From Candidatus Nitrospira nitrosa (GTDB taxonomy: Bacteria > Nitrospirota > Nitrospiria > Nitrospirales > Nitrospiraceae): a DNA stretch of 64,000 nt. The number at the start of each line of letters is the position of its first letter. The first letter of the stretch is position 1. The translations under genes and the position numbers were made by a program. Positions 55,088 through 64,000 of this stretch are shown one piece after another. The DNA is taken from assembly GCF_001458735.1 (NCBI RefSeq), contig NZ_CZQA01000013.1:1-64000 (forward strand), in the 5' to 3' direction. The notes below the pieces were generated by a model, which saw only the letters and a list, made by a program, of their open reading frames with translations, had not been told where the DNA came from and did no database searches.

Positions 55088-56558
55088 GACAGACCAGCAA
55101 GTTGTTTACGGCATGGGCCACCATGCCGGGGATGAGGCTCCCCGTTCGATCATAGATCCAAGCCCAGAGGAACCCACTCCAGAGGACGCTGATAAATCCC
55201 AACAAACTGTAGCCATGAGCCAGTGCAAAGATGGTCGCGCTGAGTAATGCGGCGGGAAGAAACGTGAATCGCCGGCGGAACATCGCAAAGAGAAGCCCCC
55301 GAAACACAATCTCTTCAAAAATCGGCGCGAGAATCACATACTCAAGCAAACTGGTGGCGAGCATGGGCGGAGTCGCCCACACCAAGTCCTGATCGAACCA
55401 TTCAGTCCAATGATTTTCAAGCTTCAGATACTCTGCGGCTTGTCCCAGGCCCCATTCACCCCAAAGTGCAGCTGCAACCACGGCAAAGATGATGCAAACC
55501 AGTCGCCCACGGTCGCCACGATCGAGCCGAAGGCCAAATCCCTGCCAGAAATCGAGACCAGCCGGCTTGAGCAAACGCACATAGGCGATCAGCAGCAGCG
55601 GAAGATTCGCGAGAGGAATAGCCAGTGCACGCAATGATCCCTGGTTCAGTGCGGGTGTAGACAGGAACGCGATGGTCATCAGCGCGCCCAAGGCGCCTCC
55701 CCGGAGAATCACTGCAGCAGCCGTCCCTCCAGACCACGGCGGAGGCACCCCCGGTGAATGGAGCTGGAGTACATTCAGCCGCCGGTCTTGCAATCGAATG
55801 ATTCCCAACAGGATCACCGACCCAATGGCAAGACAGGTCAACTCACTGATCATCAATGGACGAACCCATCGCTGAACCTGCTCTTGCTTCATCTGACTCT
55901 GTGTCTCGACGGTCGTCAGGAGCGCATGATCACCCGCCCGTCGTGCCAGCCTCGCAGCCAGATGGTCGTAGAACCATCCGCTCGGCAACGTCTCTGCCAG
56001 TATGGTCTGTAGATTTGTCTCCTGGGCCAGTGAAAGTGGGACCGTATCGTACGCTGCGACAATCAGCGATCGAAAAGACTCGGCGGATGTTCCACGATCA
56101 TGCCATCCCTGGGCTTCGGCAAGCGCCTCGGATTCACGACTGGATTCACCAAGGAGAATCGCCAACCGAAGCTTTGCCGATGGATCATCAGTCGTCGCGA
56201 TCAGTTCCTGATACCACCTGACGGCCTGACGAGAGGCTTGCTCCTGATTGTCCATCGTCCATTCCGCCAACCATTGCATCCATTTCGGGGCACGGTGCAG
56301 GCCATCTTGGGCTTCCATCATCCGACTGACCATGAGGTCAAGCGCGCGCCCTGGATCCTCGAATCGTTGAAGTTTCGGAACGGTCAGGGACAGCCAGAGG
56401 ATCCCTGCAAGGGAGGCCAACAGGACTCCAGCACAGATCGCGCTTACGAAACGCGACCATCGACTGTTATATGGGAGCGGAGAGGCCGCTGAGACCGCTG
56501 ACTGACCGGCTTCTGGAATCCCTCGTAGCTGTCCAATTGAGAGTGTCTGTTCATTCAT
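55062..56558 (-). CDS. CPBP-family intramembrane protease with long N-terminal helical region
   Basis: A 498-residue membrane protein. The C-terminal CPBP (Abi) domain carries the catalytic motifs: E415 E416 xxx R420 in FEEIVFRGLLFA, then FALAHGYSLLG and HAVNNLLV. The N-terminal 230 residues hold one membrane helix and a soluble helical segment of TPR-like appearance (QASRQAVRWYQELI, KLRLAILLGESSRESEALAEAQ), which most CPBP proteins lack. A regulated protease or a prenyl-processing type role is possible. Confidence 0.85.
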   Translation of the reverse strand: MNEQTLSIGQLRGIPEAGQSAVSAASPLPYNSRWSRFVSAICAGVLLASLAGILWLSLTVPKLQRFEDPGRALDLMVSRMMEAQDGLHRAPKWMQWLAEWTMDNQEQASRQAVRWYQELIATTDDPSAKLRLAILLGESSRESEALAEAQGWHDRGTSAESFRSLIVAAYDTVPLSLAQETNLQTILAETLPSGWFYDHLAARLARRAGDHALLTTVETQSQMKQEQVQRWVRPLMISELTCLAIGSVILLGIIRLQDRRLNVLQLHSPGVPPPWSGGTAAAVILRGGALGALMTIAFLSTPALNQGSLRALAIPLANLPLLLIAYVRLLKPAGLDFWQGFGLRLDRGDRGRLVCIIFAVVAAALWGEWGLGQAAEYLKLENHWTEWFDQDLVWATPPMLATSLLEYVILAPIFEEIVFRGLLFAMFRRRFTFLPAALLSATIFALAHGYSLLGFISVLWSGFLWAWIYDRTGSLIPGMVAHAVNNLLVCLTVMALLR

Positions 56559-56699
56559 GGTGGCCGACTATAGCACGCCCCCTCAACCGCCCGAATCCCC
56601 TCTAATTGGCTAAGAGCCGCGTGTGGGAGAATTTCTCGCATAGCTATGTCTTCTCGGGTTGGCTATACTAACCACGCGACAATTCAGGAGGCTTTGACC

Positions 56700-57878
56700 A
56701 TGCAGGGCTTTCTTGCCCCACAAAGACTGTTGTTAGGGCCTGGTCCCAGTGCAGTACACCCTCGGGTGTTGCGTGCGATGTCGACTCCGCTGATCGGACA
56801 TCTCGACCCGATGTTCTTAGGCATCATGAATGACATTCAGACACTCCTCCGTCGAGTGTTTGCAACGAGCAACCCCTTCACCATCGCCGTCTCGGGAACC
56901 GGATCGGCTGGGATGGAAGCTGCGATCGTCAATATCGTTGAACCAGGGGACCGTGTCATTGTGGGGATCAATGGGGTCTTCGGCACCCGACTGGCCACCA
57001 TCATTGAGCGTTGCGGGGGAAATGCCATTCGCATGGAAGTGCCGTGGGGTCAGGTGATTGAACCGGACTCGCTTGCGGCGGTACTCCAACAATCCGGCCC
57101 AGTGAAGGCGGTGGTGCTCGTCCATGCTGAAACCTCGACGGGGGCCTGTCAGCCGATCGAACCGATGGGGACATTGTGCCGTCAGTCCAATACACTGCTG
57201 ATCGTCGACGCCGTCACCTCCCTTGGGGGAATGCCGGTCGAAGTCGATCGATGGGGGATCGACGTCTGCTACAGTGCCACACAGAAATGTCTCAGTTGTC
57301 CGCCGGGTCTGGCTCCGTTGACACTGAGTCCTCGCGCCCTCTCGGCGCTAAAGGCTCGGCGTTCCCCCTGTCAGAGTTGGTATTTTGATCTATCCCTCAT
57401 CGCCGATTACTGGGCAGAGCAGAGTCGCGCCTATCACCATACGGCACCAATTTCGATGATCTATGCACTCCGGGAAGCGCTACGCCTTATTGAGGAGGAG
57501 GGACTTCCAGCGAGATTTGCCCGCCACGAGTTGAACGGCCGTGCACTGATTGCAGGATTAGTGGCGCTCGGCCTGAGCCCGTTGCCGCCTCCAGATCGGC
57601 GACTTTCAACCTTAGTGTGCGTGACCCTTCCTGCTCACATTGATGAGGCAGCGGTGCGGGCCGAGTTACTCCGGCGTTTCGGTATTGAGATCGGTGGTGG
57701 GCTGGGACCGTTAAAGGGGAAAGTGTGGAGGATCGGACTCATGGGAGAATCATCGTCGGAGGCGAATGTACTCACCCTCTTAAATGCCCTTGAAGAAATC
57801 GGTATTCGAAGTGGCTGGGTATCGACACCTGGTGCCGGGCTCCAGGCTGCGACTCATACCTATAGCGTGGGACGGTAG
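56700..57878 (+). CDS. Class V aminotransferase (serine-pyruvate/alanine-glyoxylate type)
   Basis: A 392-residue PLP enzyme. It begins RLLLGPGPSAVHPRVLRAM, the family's N-terminus. Further signs are SGTGSAGMEAAIVNIVEPGD, the phosphate and Asp region VDAVTSLGGMPVEVDRWGID, and the PLP lysine in YSATQKCLSCPPGLAPLT. ATG at 56700 has AGGAGG 8 bp upstream; the earlier ATG at 56646 lacks one. It may transaminate glyoxylate or a related oxoacid. The amidohydrolase gene starts 3 bp later, so the two form an operon. Confidence 0.92.
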   Translation: MQGFLAPQRLLLGPGPSAVHPRVLRAMSTPLIGHLDPMFLGIMNDIQTLLRRVFATSNPFTIAVSGTGSAGMEAAIVNIVEPGDRVIVGINGVFGTRLATIIERCGGNAIRMEVPWGQVIEPDSLAAVLQQSGPVKAVVLVHAETSTGACQPIEPMGTLCRQSNTLLIVDAVTSLGGMPVEVDRWGIDVCYSATQKCLSCPPGLAPLTLSPRALSALKARRSPCQSWYFDLSLIADYWAEQSRAYHHTAPISMIYALREALRLIEEEGLPARFARHELNGRALIAGLVALGLSPLPPPDRRLSTLVCVTLPAHIDEAAVRAELLRRFGIEIGGGLGPLKGKVWRIGLMGESSSEANVLTLLNALEEIGIRSGWVSTPGAGLQAATHTYSVGR

Positions 57879-57881
57879 ATC

Positions 57882-59090
57882 GTGACCATCGCCATTCAAC
57901 AGGTACGACTCATCGATGGAACAGGTGCGGTACGAGACCGCATGACGCTCCTCGTACGGGGCACCAAGATTGTCGCTGTCGGTCCGAGCAACGATGTGAG
58001 CATCCCGAAAGGCGCGACCCGCATCAACGGCCGTGGCCTGACCGTGATCCCAGGACTCATCGATTGCCATGTGCATCTCTGTTTAGGCGGAGAAGCGGAT
58101 GTGGTCAGTGCTCTGGAGTCTGAACAACCCTCCTACACCCTTCTCAAATCGGCCAGACATGCACAGGCAACGATTGAGTCAGGATTTACGACCGTGCGTG
58201 ATGTAGGATCCCGTGACCATTCTATCTTCTCCCTGAAACAGGCCATTGAATCAGGTCTGATGCCTGGACCGCGTATCGTCGGGGCAGGGCTTGCTATCTG
58301 TATGATCGGTGGCCATGCCCGGTTCATCGGCCAGGAGGTCGAGGGAGTTGACCAGGTGAGAAAGGTTGTGGCTGAACAGGTCGCCGCCGGTGCAGGGGTC
58401 ATTAAGGTCATTGCTTCAGGAGGCGTACTCACCCCCGGCACTTCACCAGACGATGTACAAATGACCGCAGAAGAACTCGCAGCCGCGGTGGATGCCGCGC
58501 GTCAGGCTGGGAAACCCGTGGCCGCCCATGCCCACGGAGCATCAGGAATGAAGCATGCGATCCAGGCCGGTGCACGCTCGATTGAGCATGCCACATTATT
58601 GGATGAGGAGTCCGGCGCGCTGATGAAGCGCCATGGCGTTTATATGGTTCCGACCCTTTCCGCCTTAGCCACAACGGCAGCTTGCCGACCTAGCTGCGGT
58701 ATTCCGGAAAGCGCGTTGGCAAAAGCCAAGGCGATGACGAAACGCCACAAATCGTCCTTCAAACAGGCCTATGACAACGACATTTTCATCGCAATGGGCA
58801 CTGATGCGGGAACACCGTTCAATTACCATGGAGAGAATGCACAAGAGCTGGAGCGCATGGTCGCGCTGGGCATGTCCCCGATGGACGCCATCATCGCCTC
58901 GACCGCCACGGCAGCGCGCTTAATCGGAATCCAAGACTCCGTCGGGACTCTGACGCGTGGAATGGAAGCTGATCTTGTGATCGTGAAAGGAAATCCACTT
59001 CGACGGATCGAGATCCTTCGAGACCGGGGCAAGATTGTGGGTGTCATGAAGGCCGGCAGGTTCGTTGCGGGACAGCTCGCGCAAACGTGA
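57882..59090 (+). CDS. Amidohydrolase-family metal-dependent hydrolase
   Basis: A 402-residue imidazolonepropionase/prolidase-like amidohydrolase. Metal ligands: HVH in GLIDCHVHLC, a probable carboxylated Lys in GAGVIKVIASGG, His in AHAHGASG and in IEHATLL, and Asp in MGTDAGTPF. The N- and C-terminal beta sandwich is present (VRLIDGTGAVRD; GMEADLVIVKGNPLRR). GTG start at 57882, coupled to the aminotransferase. A dipeptide or cyclic amide substrate is likely but not identified. Confidence 0.88.
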   Translation: MTIAIQQVRLIDGTGAVRDRMTLLVRGTKIVAVGPSNDVSIPKGATRINGRGLTVIPGLIDCHVHLCLGGEADVVSALESEQPSYTLLKSARHAQATIESGFTTVRDVGSRDHSIFSLKQAIESGLMPGPRIVGAGLAICMIGGHARFIGQEVEGVDQVRKVVAEQVAAGAGVIKVIASGGVLTPGTSPDDVQMTAEELAAAVDAARQAGKPVAAHAHGASGMKHAIQAGARSIEHATLLDEESGALMKRHGVYMVPTLSALATTAACRPSCGIPESALAKAKAMTKRHKSSFKQAYDNDIFIAMGTDAGTPFNYHGENAQELERMVALGMSPMDAIIASTATAARLIGIQDSVGTLTRGMEADLVIVKGNPLRRIEILRDRGKIVGVMKAGRFVAGQLAQT

Positions 59091-59103
59091 AGCGATTATC
59101 CCC

Positions 59104-59742
59104 TTACCGTCTCTCGTAGAATAATTCCAGTGCCGACGCATATCCGTGGATCCGACCCTTGCGAAAACTTTCCTCCAGTCGAGAGCGAAGCGAGCGCATC
59201 CCTCGGTCATCGCTGCGCTTGGCAACGCCTTGAGACACCAGCATTTCGGCGGCCACGTCGATGAGCCGTTGGCTCCGCAGATGCATCTCTTTCGTCACAA
59301 TCTCGTTCATGATTTCAGAGGCCCGCGATTGCACGATCGGCTCCAGAAATGAATCGTAGCCCTGCGCAGCCACCGTACGTTGTCGGACAATCGCAAGCTC
59401 CGCCTTCACTCGTGAAACATCTTTCATGAGGATCGAGAAGAACTCCTTTCGACCTTCATCAAACAGTTTAAGTTCTAGGTCCTGAAGAATAATGCCCGGA
59501 TCAACAGCTTCGGCACGGGGCTCATTCCCCCAGGATAATCGATCATAGGTTCGACGTTTCTCCACATCGCCGACGACCTCGTAGGCAACGTTGATTTCTC
59601 TGATGCGCTCTTCAGCATCGGCCTTCTCAGGGTTCCTGTCGGGATGGTGCTCAAACACCAGCTTCCGATAGGCCTTCTTGATGTCCTCGTCAGAAGCTTC
59701 TCGGGAGACGCCCAAGATACGATAGTAGTCAATTCTCGCCAT
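59104..59742 (-). CDS. J-domain (DnaJ-like) protein
   Basis: A 212-residue protein with an N-terminal J domain (residues 1-68): [24 protein letters not shown], the HPD motif in [13 protein letters not shown], and [18 protein letters not shown]. The remaining 140 residues are helical and match no known DnaJ zinc or C-terminal domain. It is a type III co-chaperone that would direct DnaK to a particular client. The ATG at 59742 (MARIDYY) is the natural start; 14 upstream codons are not supported. Confidence 0.88.
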   Translation of the reverse strand: MARIDYYRILGVSREASDEDIKKAYRKLVFEHHPDRNPEKADAEERIREINVAYEVVGDVEKRRTYDRLSWGNEPRAEAVDPGIILQDLELKLFDEGRKEFFSILMKDVSRVKAELAIVRQRTVAAQGYDSFLEPIVQSRASEIMNEIVTKEMHLRSQRLIDVAAEMLVSQGVAKRSDDRGMRSLRSRLEESFRKGRIHGYASALELFYERR

Positions 59743-60054
59743 GGCGGGACTATAGCACGGGGGTTTTGAGCCCTTCACCTTCACAAAGAACGAAACGGTT
59801 TGTCCGGTTATTGGGTCTATTTGGCCTATCTCGTTACGTGCACTCAGGCAAATGGGGCCAGCGACCTCTCGATTGTTCTCATTGGTGGGCCATTGGCAGC
59901 ACTTGTTTGGGAGTCAGGGCTGATCGATTTATTAGAACACCAGCGATGTCGCCATGATCTATCAGATTGAAGTCATTGTGTTTTTTCTACGAAAGTCCAC
60001 CGCCCATCCGGGTCGCCCCTTGACTTGCGGGTGTCCAGGATTATCTCCCCTACC
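59743..60054. other. Intergenic stretch, nothing recognised
   Basis: 312 bp between divergent genes. No repeat or clear promoter was seen and short frames look random. Confidence 0.5.
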
Positions 60055-60741
60055 ATGGATACAACGCGCACCCCACGAATCCTGACCCATGATGAGCGAA
60101 AGGCTGCAGACGCGGCTTTTGCCGGCCGCCCATTGAATCCCACTTGGTCTGAAGCGGCCAAGCGAGTCTACGAAGGCCTCATCCACGCGCTTCCGTCTGT
60201 TCCGGATGAGCCTATTGTCGGACGGGATGAAAACAGCCCAAGCAATCAAGTTCAAGCGGAGTCTCCAGTGACGGTTCCGACGGTAGAGGAGCCGAGGCCT
60301 GAACAGCCGGTAACACCTGAGAATCAACTGCAACCAGTCACCGATGTGTCAGCCAAGCAGCTGACCGCCAACCGTCAACAGGCCATCCAAGCCGGATTGT
60401 TGATTGATGTGTCGACGGACGCGCAAAAACTCGGCCTGACGTTCCCGGTCACAGTAACAAAGCCGCTCTGGGAGATTGGGATTGCCCCGAGTGAATCGAT
60501 CTCGGATGAAGAAAAAGCTCAACGGTTGCGCGATGTCTTGATGGCCTTTCGCCTCCGTATCGCGAGCCAGACAACACTGTCGCCCTTGATCGACTTCCCC
60601 GCGATGCTCGCGCTTCCCCCAGGCGAAGTGCCGCAGCCAGTGCCACTGTTCGCCTTAATCCAACCGGACGAACAGAACCGCGCGGTAGCGACTTTATTAC
60701 TGCCGAACGAAGTCTCGGCCACGATCATTCCGATGAACTGA
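60055..60741 (+). CDS. DUF6573-like hypothetical protein
   Basis: A 228-residue soluble protein. A Pro/Glu-rich linker (about 60-105) joins an N-terminal part (ILTHDERKAADAAFAGRPLNP) to a C-terminal domain. That domain has the pattern RQQAIQAGLLIDVS, then FPVTVTKPLWE, then RLRDVLMAFRLRI, then VATLLLPNEVS. This is like DUF6573, a family often found on mobile DNA. The function is unknown. The ribosome binding site is weak and the start could lie a few codons either side. Confidence 0.6.
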   Translation: MDTTRTPRILTHDERKAADAAFAGRPLNPTWSEAAKRVYEGLIHALPSVPDEPIVGRDENSPSNQVQAESPVTVPTVEEPRPEQPVTPENQLQPVTDVSAKQLTANRQQAIQAGLLIDVSTDAQKLGLTFPVTVTKPLWEIGIAPSESISDEEKAQRLRDVLMAFRLRIASQTTLSPLIDFPAMLALPPGEVPQPVPLFALIQPDEQNRAVATLLLPNEVSATIIPMN

Positions 60742-60928
60742 GCAATTTGGGTAATCCCTCTACGCGAACTCATTCTCGTCCTGCCGTGCTTAGGTCAAGG
60801 CATTCGCCAGCAAGCCGGCACTGAATTCCCGACTGTCCAGTCCCAAAATTAGCCCCCGTTCAGGTGAACCTCCAGCCCATGCTCTTGCCGACTCTCGCAG
60901 ATAACTGTACTCATTCAATGCTCACGAG

Positions 60929-60957
60929 TTGACATCAGCTCGACACCCGAGTACCCT
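60929..60957 (+). promoter_or_regulatory. Candidate promoter of the toxin-antitoxin pair
   Basis: A consensus TTGACA (60929-60934) is followed 17 bp later by TACCCT (60952-60957), 30 bp before the antitoxin start. Such operons are usually repressed by their own antitoxin at this position. Confidence 0.35.
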
Positions 60958-60987
60958 TTCAATAAGTACACCAACAGGAGAGAAGCC

Positions 60988-61266
60988 ATGCCCCGAGTCG
61001 CGATAGACGATAACAAGCGAATGAATCTCCGGGTGCTGCCTGAGCAGAAGGCCACGCTCGTGCGGGCGGCGGCATTGAGAAATACAGACCTGACGGATTT
61101 CGTGCTGCAACCGGCCTTACGCGAAGCCAAACGGGTGATCGAAGAGGCCGAACGCACCAGACTGTCGAAGCGGGACAGCCTCATGGTGCTGAAGCTGCTC
61201 GAAAAACCACCTACTCCAAACGCCAAGCTCAGGAAGGCCATCGCCTCATTACCGAAAGCCAAATGA
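60988..61266 (+). CDS. DUF1778 (TacA-like) antitoxin
   Basis: A 92-residue ribbon-helix-helix antitoxin: RMNLRVLPEQKATLVRAAALRNTDLTDFVLQPALREA is the DNA-binding domain, followed by a C-terminal toxin-wrapping tail. RBS AGGAGAG. It overlaps the GNAT gene by 4 bp (ATGA). It neutralises the acetyltransferase and represses the operon by analogy with TacAT/AtaRT systems. Confidence 0.9.
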   Translation: MPRVAIDDNKRMNLRVLPEQKATLVRAAALRNTDLTDFVLQPALREAKRVIEEAERTRLSKRDSLMVLKLLEKPPTPNAKLRKAIASLPKAK

Positions 61267-61790
61267 CCATCCCGGCCTGGCACGAGGAGCCAATCGCGAA
61301 ACACCACGACCGCAAGGCATTTGACTGCGGCGATGCGGCCATGAATGAGTTCCTGCATCGTTACGCCCGCCAAAGTCACGACGCCGGCGGGGCGAAAACC
61401 TTCCTCGCGATCAATAATGCCGACAACACAATGGTCCTTGGCTTCTATAGCCTCGCACCCGGCGCGCTCGCGTATGCAGATACGCCGGAGATGCTACGGC
61501 ACGGCCTTGCGCGCCACGATGTACCAGGCTTTCGGCTTGCACGTCTCGCAACACAGTTCCAGCTGCAGGGGAAGGGCTTGGGCGGTCAGCTACTTGCGGC
61601 AGCGGGCCGTCGCTGCCTGCGCGCAGCGGCCAACGTCGGAGGCGTGATCCTCATCATCGATGCAAAGAACGACCATGCCGCGAACTGGTGTGCCGCTTAC
61701 GGCGCAGTACTGTTAGCCAATACACCGCTCACGCTCGTCATGTCCCTCGTGACGATTGCAACCGGATTGAAGGCCACAGGTCGGCGATAA
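61263..61790 (+). CDS. GNAT-family acetyltransferase toxin (TacT-like)
   Basis: A 175-residue GNAT protein: FDCGDAAMNEFLHRYARQSH at the N-terminus is the TacT/AtaT type signature. The acetyl-CoA loop is FQLQGKGLGGQLLAAAGRRC, and the C-terminus has the conserved VILIIDAKNDHAANWCAAYGA segment. Members acetylate aminoacyl-tRNAs and block translation. Both genes appear intact. Confidence 0.9.
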   Translation: MTIPAWHEEPIAKHHDRKAFDCGDAAMNEFLHRYARQSHDAGGAKTFLAINNADNTMVLGFYSLAPGALAYADTPEMLRHGLARHDVPGFRLARLATQFQLQGKGLGGQLLAAAGRRCLRAAANVGGVILIIDAKNDHAANWCAAYGAVLLANTPLTLVMSLVTIATGLKATGRR

Positions 61791-62089
61791 CGCAGGTACG
61801 CAGAATGATGTGGTTAGGCGCAGCATACTGAAACATCGTCACCTGCCCCGTTCGATCGGTGAACATAGCCAGATTCTCCACCGCGTCATACTCGTAGCAT
61901 TCGCTCCGTCCCAACGAGTCCGTCCTCGTTCATACCAACAAGAGAACACATCAGATCACAATGAGATTCTGAAACCAAATTCGACGGCGATCTGGCGCCG
62001 CATTACTACAGTTAGGTATCTGACTCCTCACCTTCTGGCATCGTGAGCATCACGAAAAGTTTTACCCTAGAGAAAATAGGATCGCAGTA

Positions 62090-63517
62090 CTATGCAGCAG
62101 CTGGGCCAATTGCTTTTTCGTTCAAGCGAGAGCGAATTGCATAAAAGAGGGCGAGGATTGCAATCCCCTGGACAACGAGGCTCAAAGCGAACGGTGCTAA
62201 TTCTACTTGGTCGTTCGCCATTGACCCAAAAGGTGTCAAATAGACCCACTGTTGTTGAGACTTCGGTAGAGTCAAAACAATGAAATAGTACAATCCGATA
62301 TAGAGACCACCGGCAACCAACGGCTGCTTAAACCGGTAAAATTGGCACCACTGAAGAAATAAACTATCTCGCATGGCAAAAAGAGCAACGATAATGAGAC
62401 TCATGGCTACCCGTTTCATCCCCTCCATGCCAGACCCGGCATCACCGAGCAGCGAAAGATTTGCAAGGCCGTACAACGAAATTGCCACCAAAGCCACTAC
62501 GGCTACCCACGGCCACGATATGCCATCCTCTGCAAATATCGCCCATGGCCGCCCTCGTGTACTTCGCCACCATTCCCGCAATCGTTCAGGCGGAGTCAAT
62601 GCCATCACACCAATGACATATAACAGAACGGCGTTGAGCAAAAAGACCAGCGTCATGATAACACCTGGAGACTGCGCAGGGGCATCGAGAAATGCATACA
62701 ATATCACATTGCAAAATGTGGCGAATCCAATTAGCTGCATACGAGATAGCAATTGGATGTTTTCCGGCTCCTTTTTGATATTCCGGAACAGCATAATGAA
62801 GATCCATGTTCCGAACGTCGTATACAGGATACCAGCTGCAACTGCGACTGGAATGGGAAAACCGAACAGCACTGCATCACGGGCATACACATCTCTCCCA
62901 TTCCCCAACAATTCAGCCACGACATAAATAGGACTGCCCCCTGCTAGTCCCGGTAGTGGGCTCGAACCTAATCCAGGGAGCAATGAAAGTATAGACAAAG
63001 GGACAAACGCCAACGCGAATCCCGTCTGAAGTTTGTCTGCGAGCATCGAAGACAACAGGGCAACCAACGACAGGAACAGTGCCAAGAAGAACAGGAACAC
63101 ATAGACACTCACAACCTTTATCGGTTCGTACCCCGCCGCCATCCCACTAAGCATCCCAACAGGAATTGTTACTCCAACCGCCACATACCCCCGTAGAGGA
63201 GCCCCATACAGCATTCCCCATATCAACTCTGATGCCGTCAACCGCGTGGTTCTCCAAAAATCGAAGGTCTGAAAGATTCGCTCACGCACCAGCGCTTGGC
63301 CACAAGAGTAGATACACCAGAGGCCGAATCCGAAGAATTGACAGATGATCAACAGATGAAAGAAAAGAAGGTAAAGCCCCACGCCCACTTGTTCCCTGGC
63401 AGCCAGGTCATAGGTCACCGCGCACAACACCAACGGAATGACAACGGCAGCAATAGCGCGTGACGGTCTGAGTAGACCTCGCCTATGACGAACCCATTCG
63501 GGATTGGCCCAAATCAT
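62090..63517 (-). CDS. ABC exporter permease
   Basis: A 475-residue membrane protein with about 12 hydrophobic helices. It includes AIAAVVIPLVLCAVTYDLAA, a following FQTFDFWRTTRLTASELIWGML segment seen in ABC-2-type permeases, and VSVYVFLFFLALFLSLVALL. Its start is 2 bp from the end of the ATPase gene upstream, so the two form one transporter operon. The substrate is unknown. Confidence 0.85.
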   Translation of the reverse strand: MIWANPEWVRHRRGLLRPSRAIAAVVIPLVLCAVTYDLAAREQVGVGLYLLFFHLLIICQFFGFGLWCIYSCGQALVRERIFQTFDFWRTTRLTASELIWGMLYGAPLRGYVAVGVTIPVGMLSGMAAGYEPIKVVSVYVFLFFLALFLSLVALLSSMLADKLQTGFALAFVPLSILSLLPGLGSSPLPGLAGGSPIYVVAELLGNGRDVYARDAVLFGFPIPVAVAAGILYTTFGTWIFIMLFRNIKKEPENIQLLSRMQLIGFATFCNVILYAFLDAPAQSPGVIMTLVFLLNAVLLYVIGVMALTPPERLREWWRSTRGRPWAIFAEDGISWPWVAVVALVAISLYGLANLSLLGDAGSGMEGMKRVAMSLIIVALFAMRDSLFLQWCQFYRFKQPLVAGGLYIGLYYFIVLTLPKSQQQWVYLTPFGSMANDQVELAPFALSLVVQGIAILALFYAIRSRLNEKAIGPAAA

Positions 63518-63519
63518 CG

Positions 63520-64000
63520 CTACATCACCCCATGCTGAGACACTTTCATATAGACGTCTTGCACTGTTCTCTGATGCTCCGAGACCGACACCACCTTTAC
63601 CCCTTGCTCAACCAATGTGCGCAGCACAGCCGATACCTCGTCATCGGTTCCATGACATTGCACCCGGACCTCTTGTTTGCCCGTTTCGCTAACCCCGTTG
63701 TACCCTAATCGGCTCAATACCGCGAGGACATGATCGAGTTCGGCGTCGATCCACCGAATCTGAATCAGCCGCTCCGTATCCAAACCCTTTACCATGGCAG
63801 AGACCAGGCCGCTTTTCACAAGTTTCCCCTGCTCCATGATTCCGATAGATGTACATAGTCCATCGAGTTCGGCCAGAATGTGGGATGAAATCAAGATCGT
63901 CGATCCTTGACGCTGCAAAGCTTGTAGTATGTCGCGTAGAGTCATCCGTGCCTTTGGGTCAAGCCCTGAGGCTGGCTCATCGAGAAACAGCACCTTGGGG
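63520..64000 (-). CDS. ABC transporter ATP-binding protein (partial, 5' end outside window)
   Basis: The C-terminal 160 residues of an ATPase, reading in from the window end. Walker B and D-loop are seen in LFLDEPASGLDPKAR, and the H-loop in ILISSHILAELDGL. A regulatory C-terminal extension (IRWIDAELDHVLAVLSRLGYN ... YMKVSQHGVM) resembles CcmA/NatA-type exporters. Walker A and the signature motif lie beyond 64000. Confidence 0.92.
   Translation of the reverse strand, partial: PKVLFLDEPASGLDPKARMTLRDILQALQRQGSTILISSHILAELDGLCTSIGIMEQGKLVKSGLVSAMVKGLDTERLIQIRWIDAELDHVLAVLSRLGYNGVSETGKQEVRVQCHGTDDEVSAVLRTLVEQGVKVVSVSEHQRTVQDVYMKVSQHGVM

Overview
The window is about 58% GC by impression, with dense bacterial coding on both strands. 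Housekeeping genes include dnaE, accA, prfC and ppa. There are many two-component, c-di-GMP and envelope genes, and short palindrome-ended dispersed repeats. The mix and protein style suggest a Gram-negative environmental chromosome, most like Nitrospira (Nitrospirota). That assignment is an inference, since no marker gene such as 16S lies in the window. No rRNA, tRNA or CRISPR array was recognised.

Layout. 1-1275 is a complete IS3-family element. 1406-8493 holds an RsbRD-like gene, then two long coiled-coil proteins built from 101-residue (303 bp) repeats with identical-style helix-hairpin-helix tails, placed on either side of an OmpA-like protein. 8609-17616 is mostly conserved chromosome: dnaE, accA, a ferritin-like protein, a coiled-coil envelope protein, an HI0933-type flavoprotein, and an aldo/keto reductase-DUF488-small membrane protein operon. 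17831-25997 is a mobile Rhs island. It holds a 5'-truncated YD-repeat gene split by a second, inverted copy of the same IS3 element (4-bp target duplication GCAC), a swapped C-terminal tip followed at once by an ankyrin-repeat protein (a likely toxin/immunity pair), two orphan Rhs core fragments, a REP-associated-type transposase with terminal inverted repeats, a YajD-like HNH protein and an IS5 transposase tail.

27497-30911 looks like a lysine or aminoadipate degradation set (saccharopine dehydrogenase, ALDH7-like dehydrogenase, VOC enzyme). prfC, a hemerythrin-like protein, an L7/L12-like membrane-anchored protein and pyrophosphatase follow. 35309-43585 contains an HD-GYP phosphodiesterase and many small secreted or enzymatic proteins.

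43794-52829 is a compact six-gene operon. It encodes a membrane-anchored beta protein, two HAMP-only membrane proteins, a pseudopilin with a cysteine-bracketed glycine-rich insertion, a 1394-residue hybrid histidine kinase and a REC-PAS-(degenerate GGDEF)-EAL regulator. It is the best candidate here for an undescribed sensory system. 52859-64000 holds a beta-propeller lipoprotein, an epimerase, a CPBP protease with a long N-terminal extension, an aminotransferase-amidohydrolase pair, a J-domain protein, a TacA-TacT-type toxin-antitoxin pair and an ABC exporter whose ATPase runs off the window.
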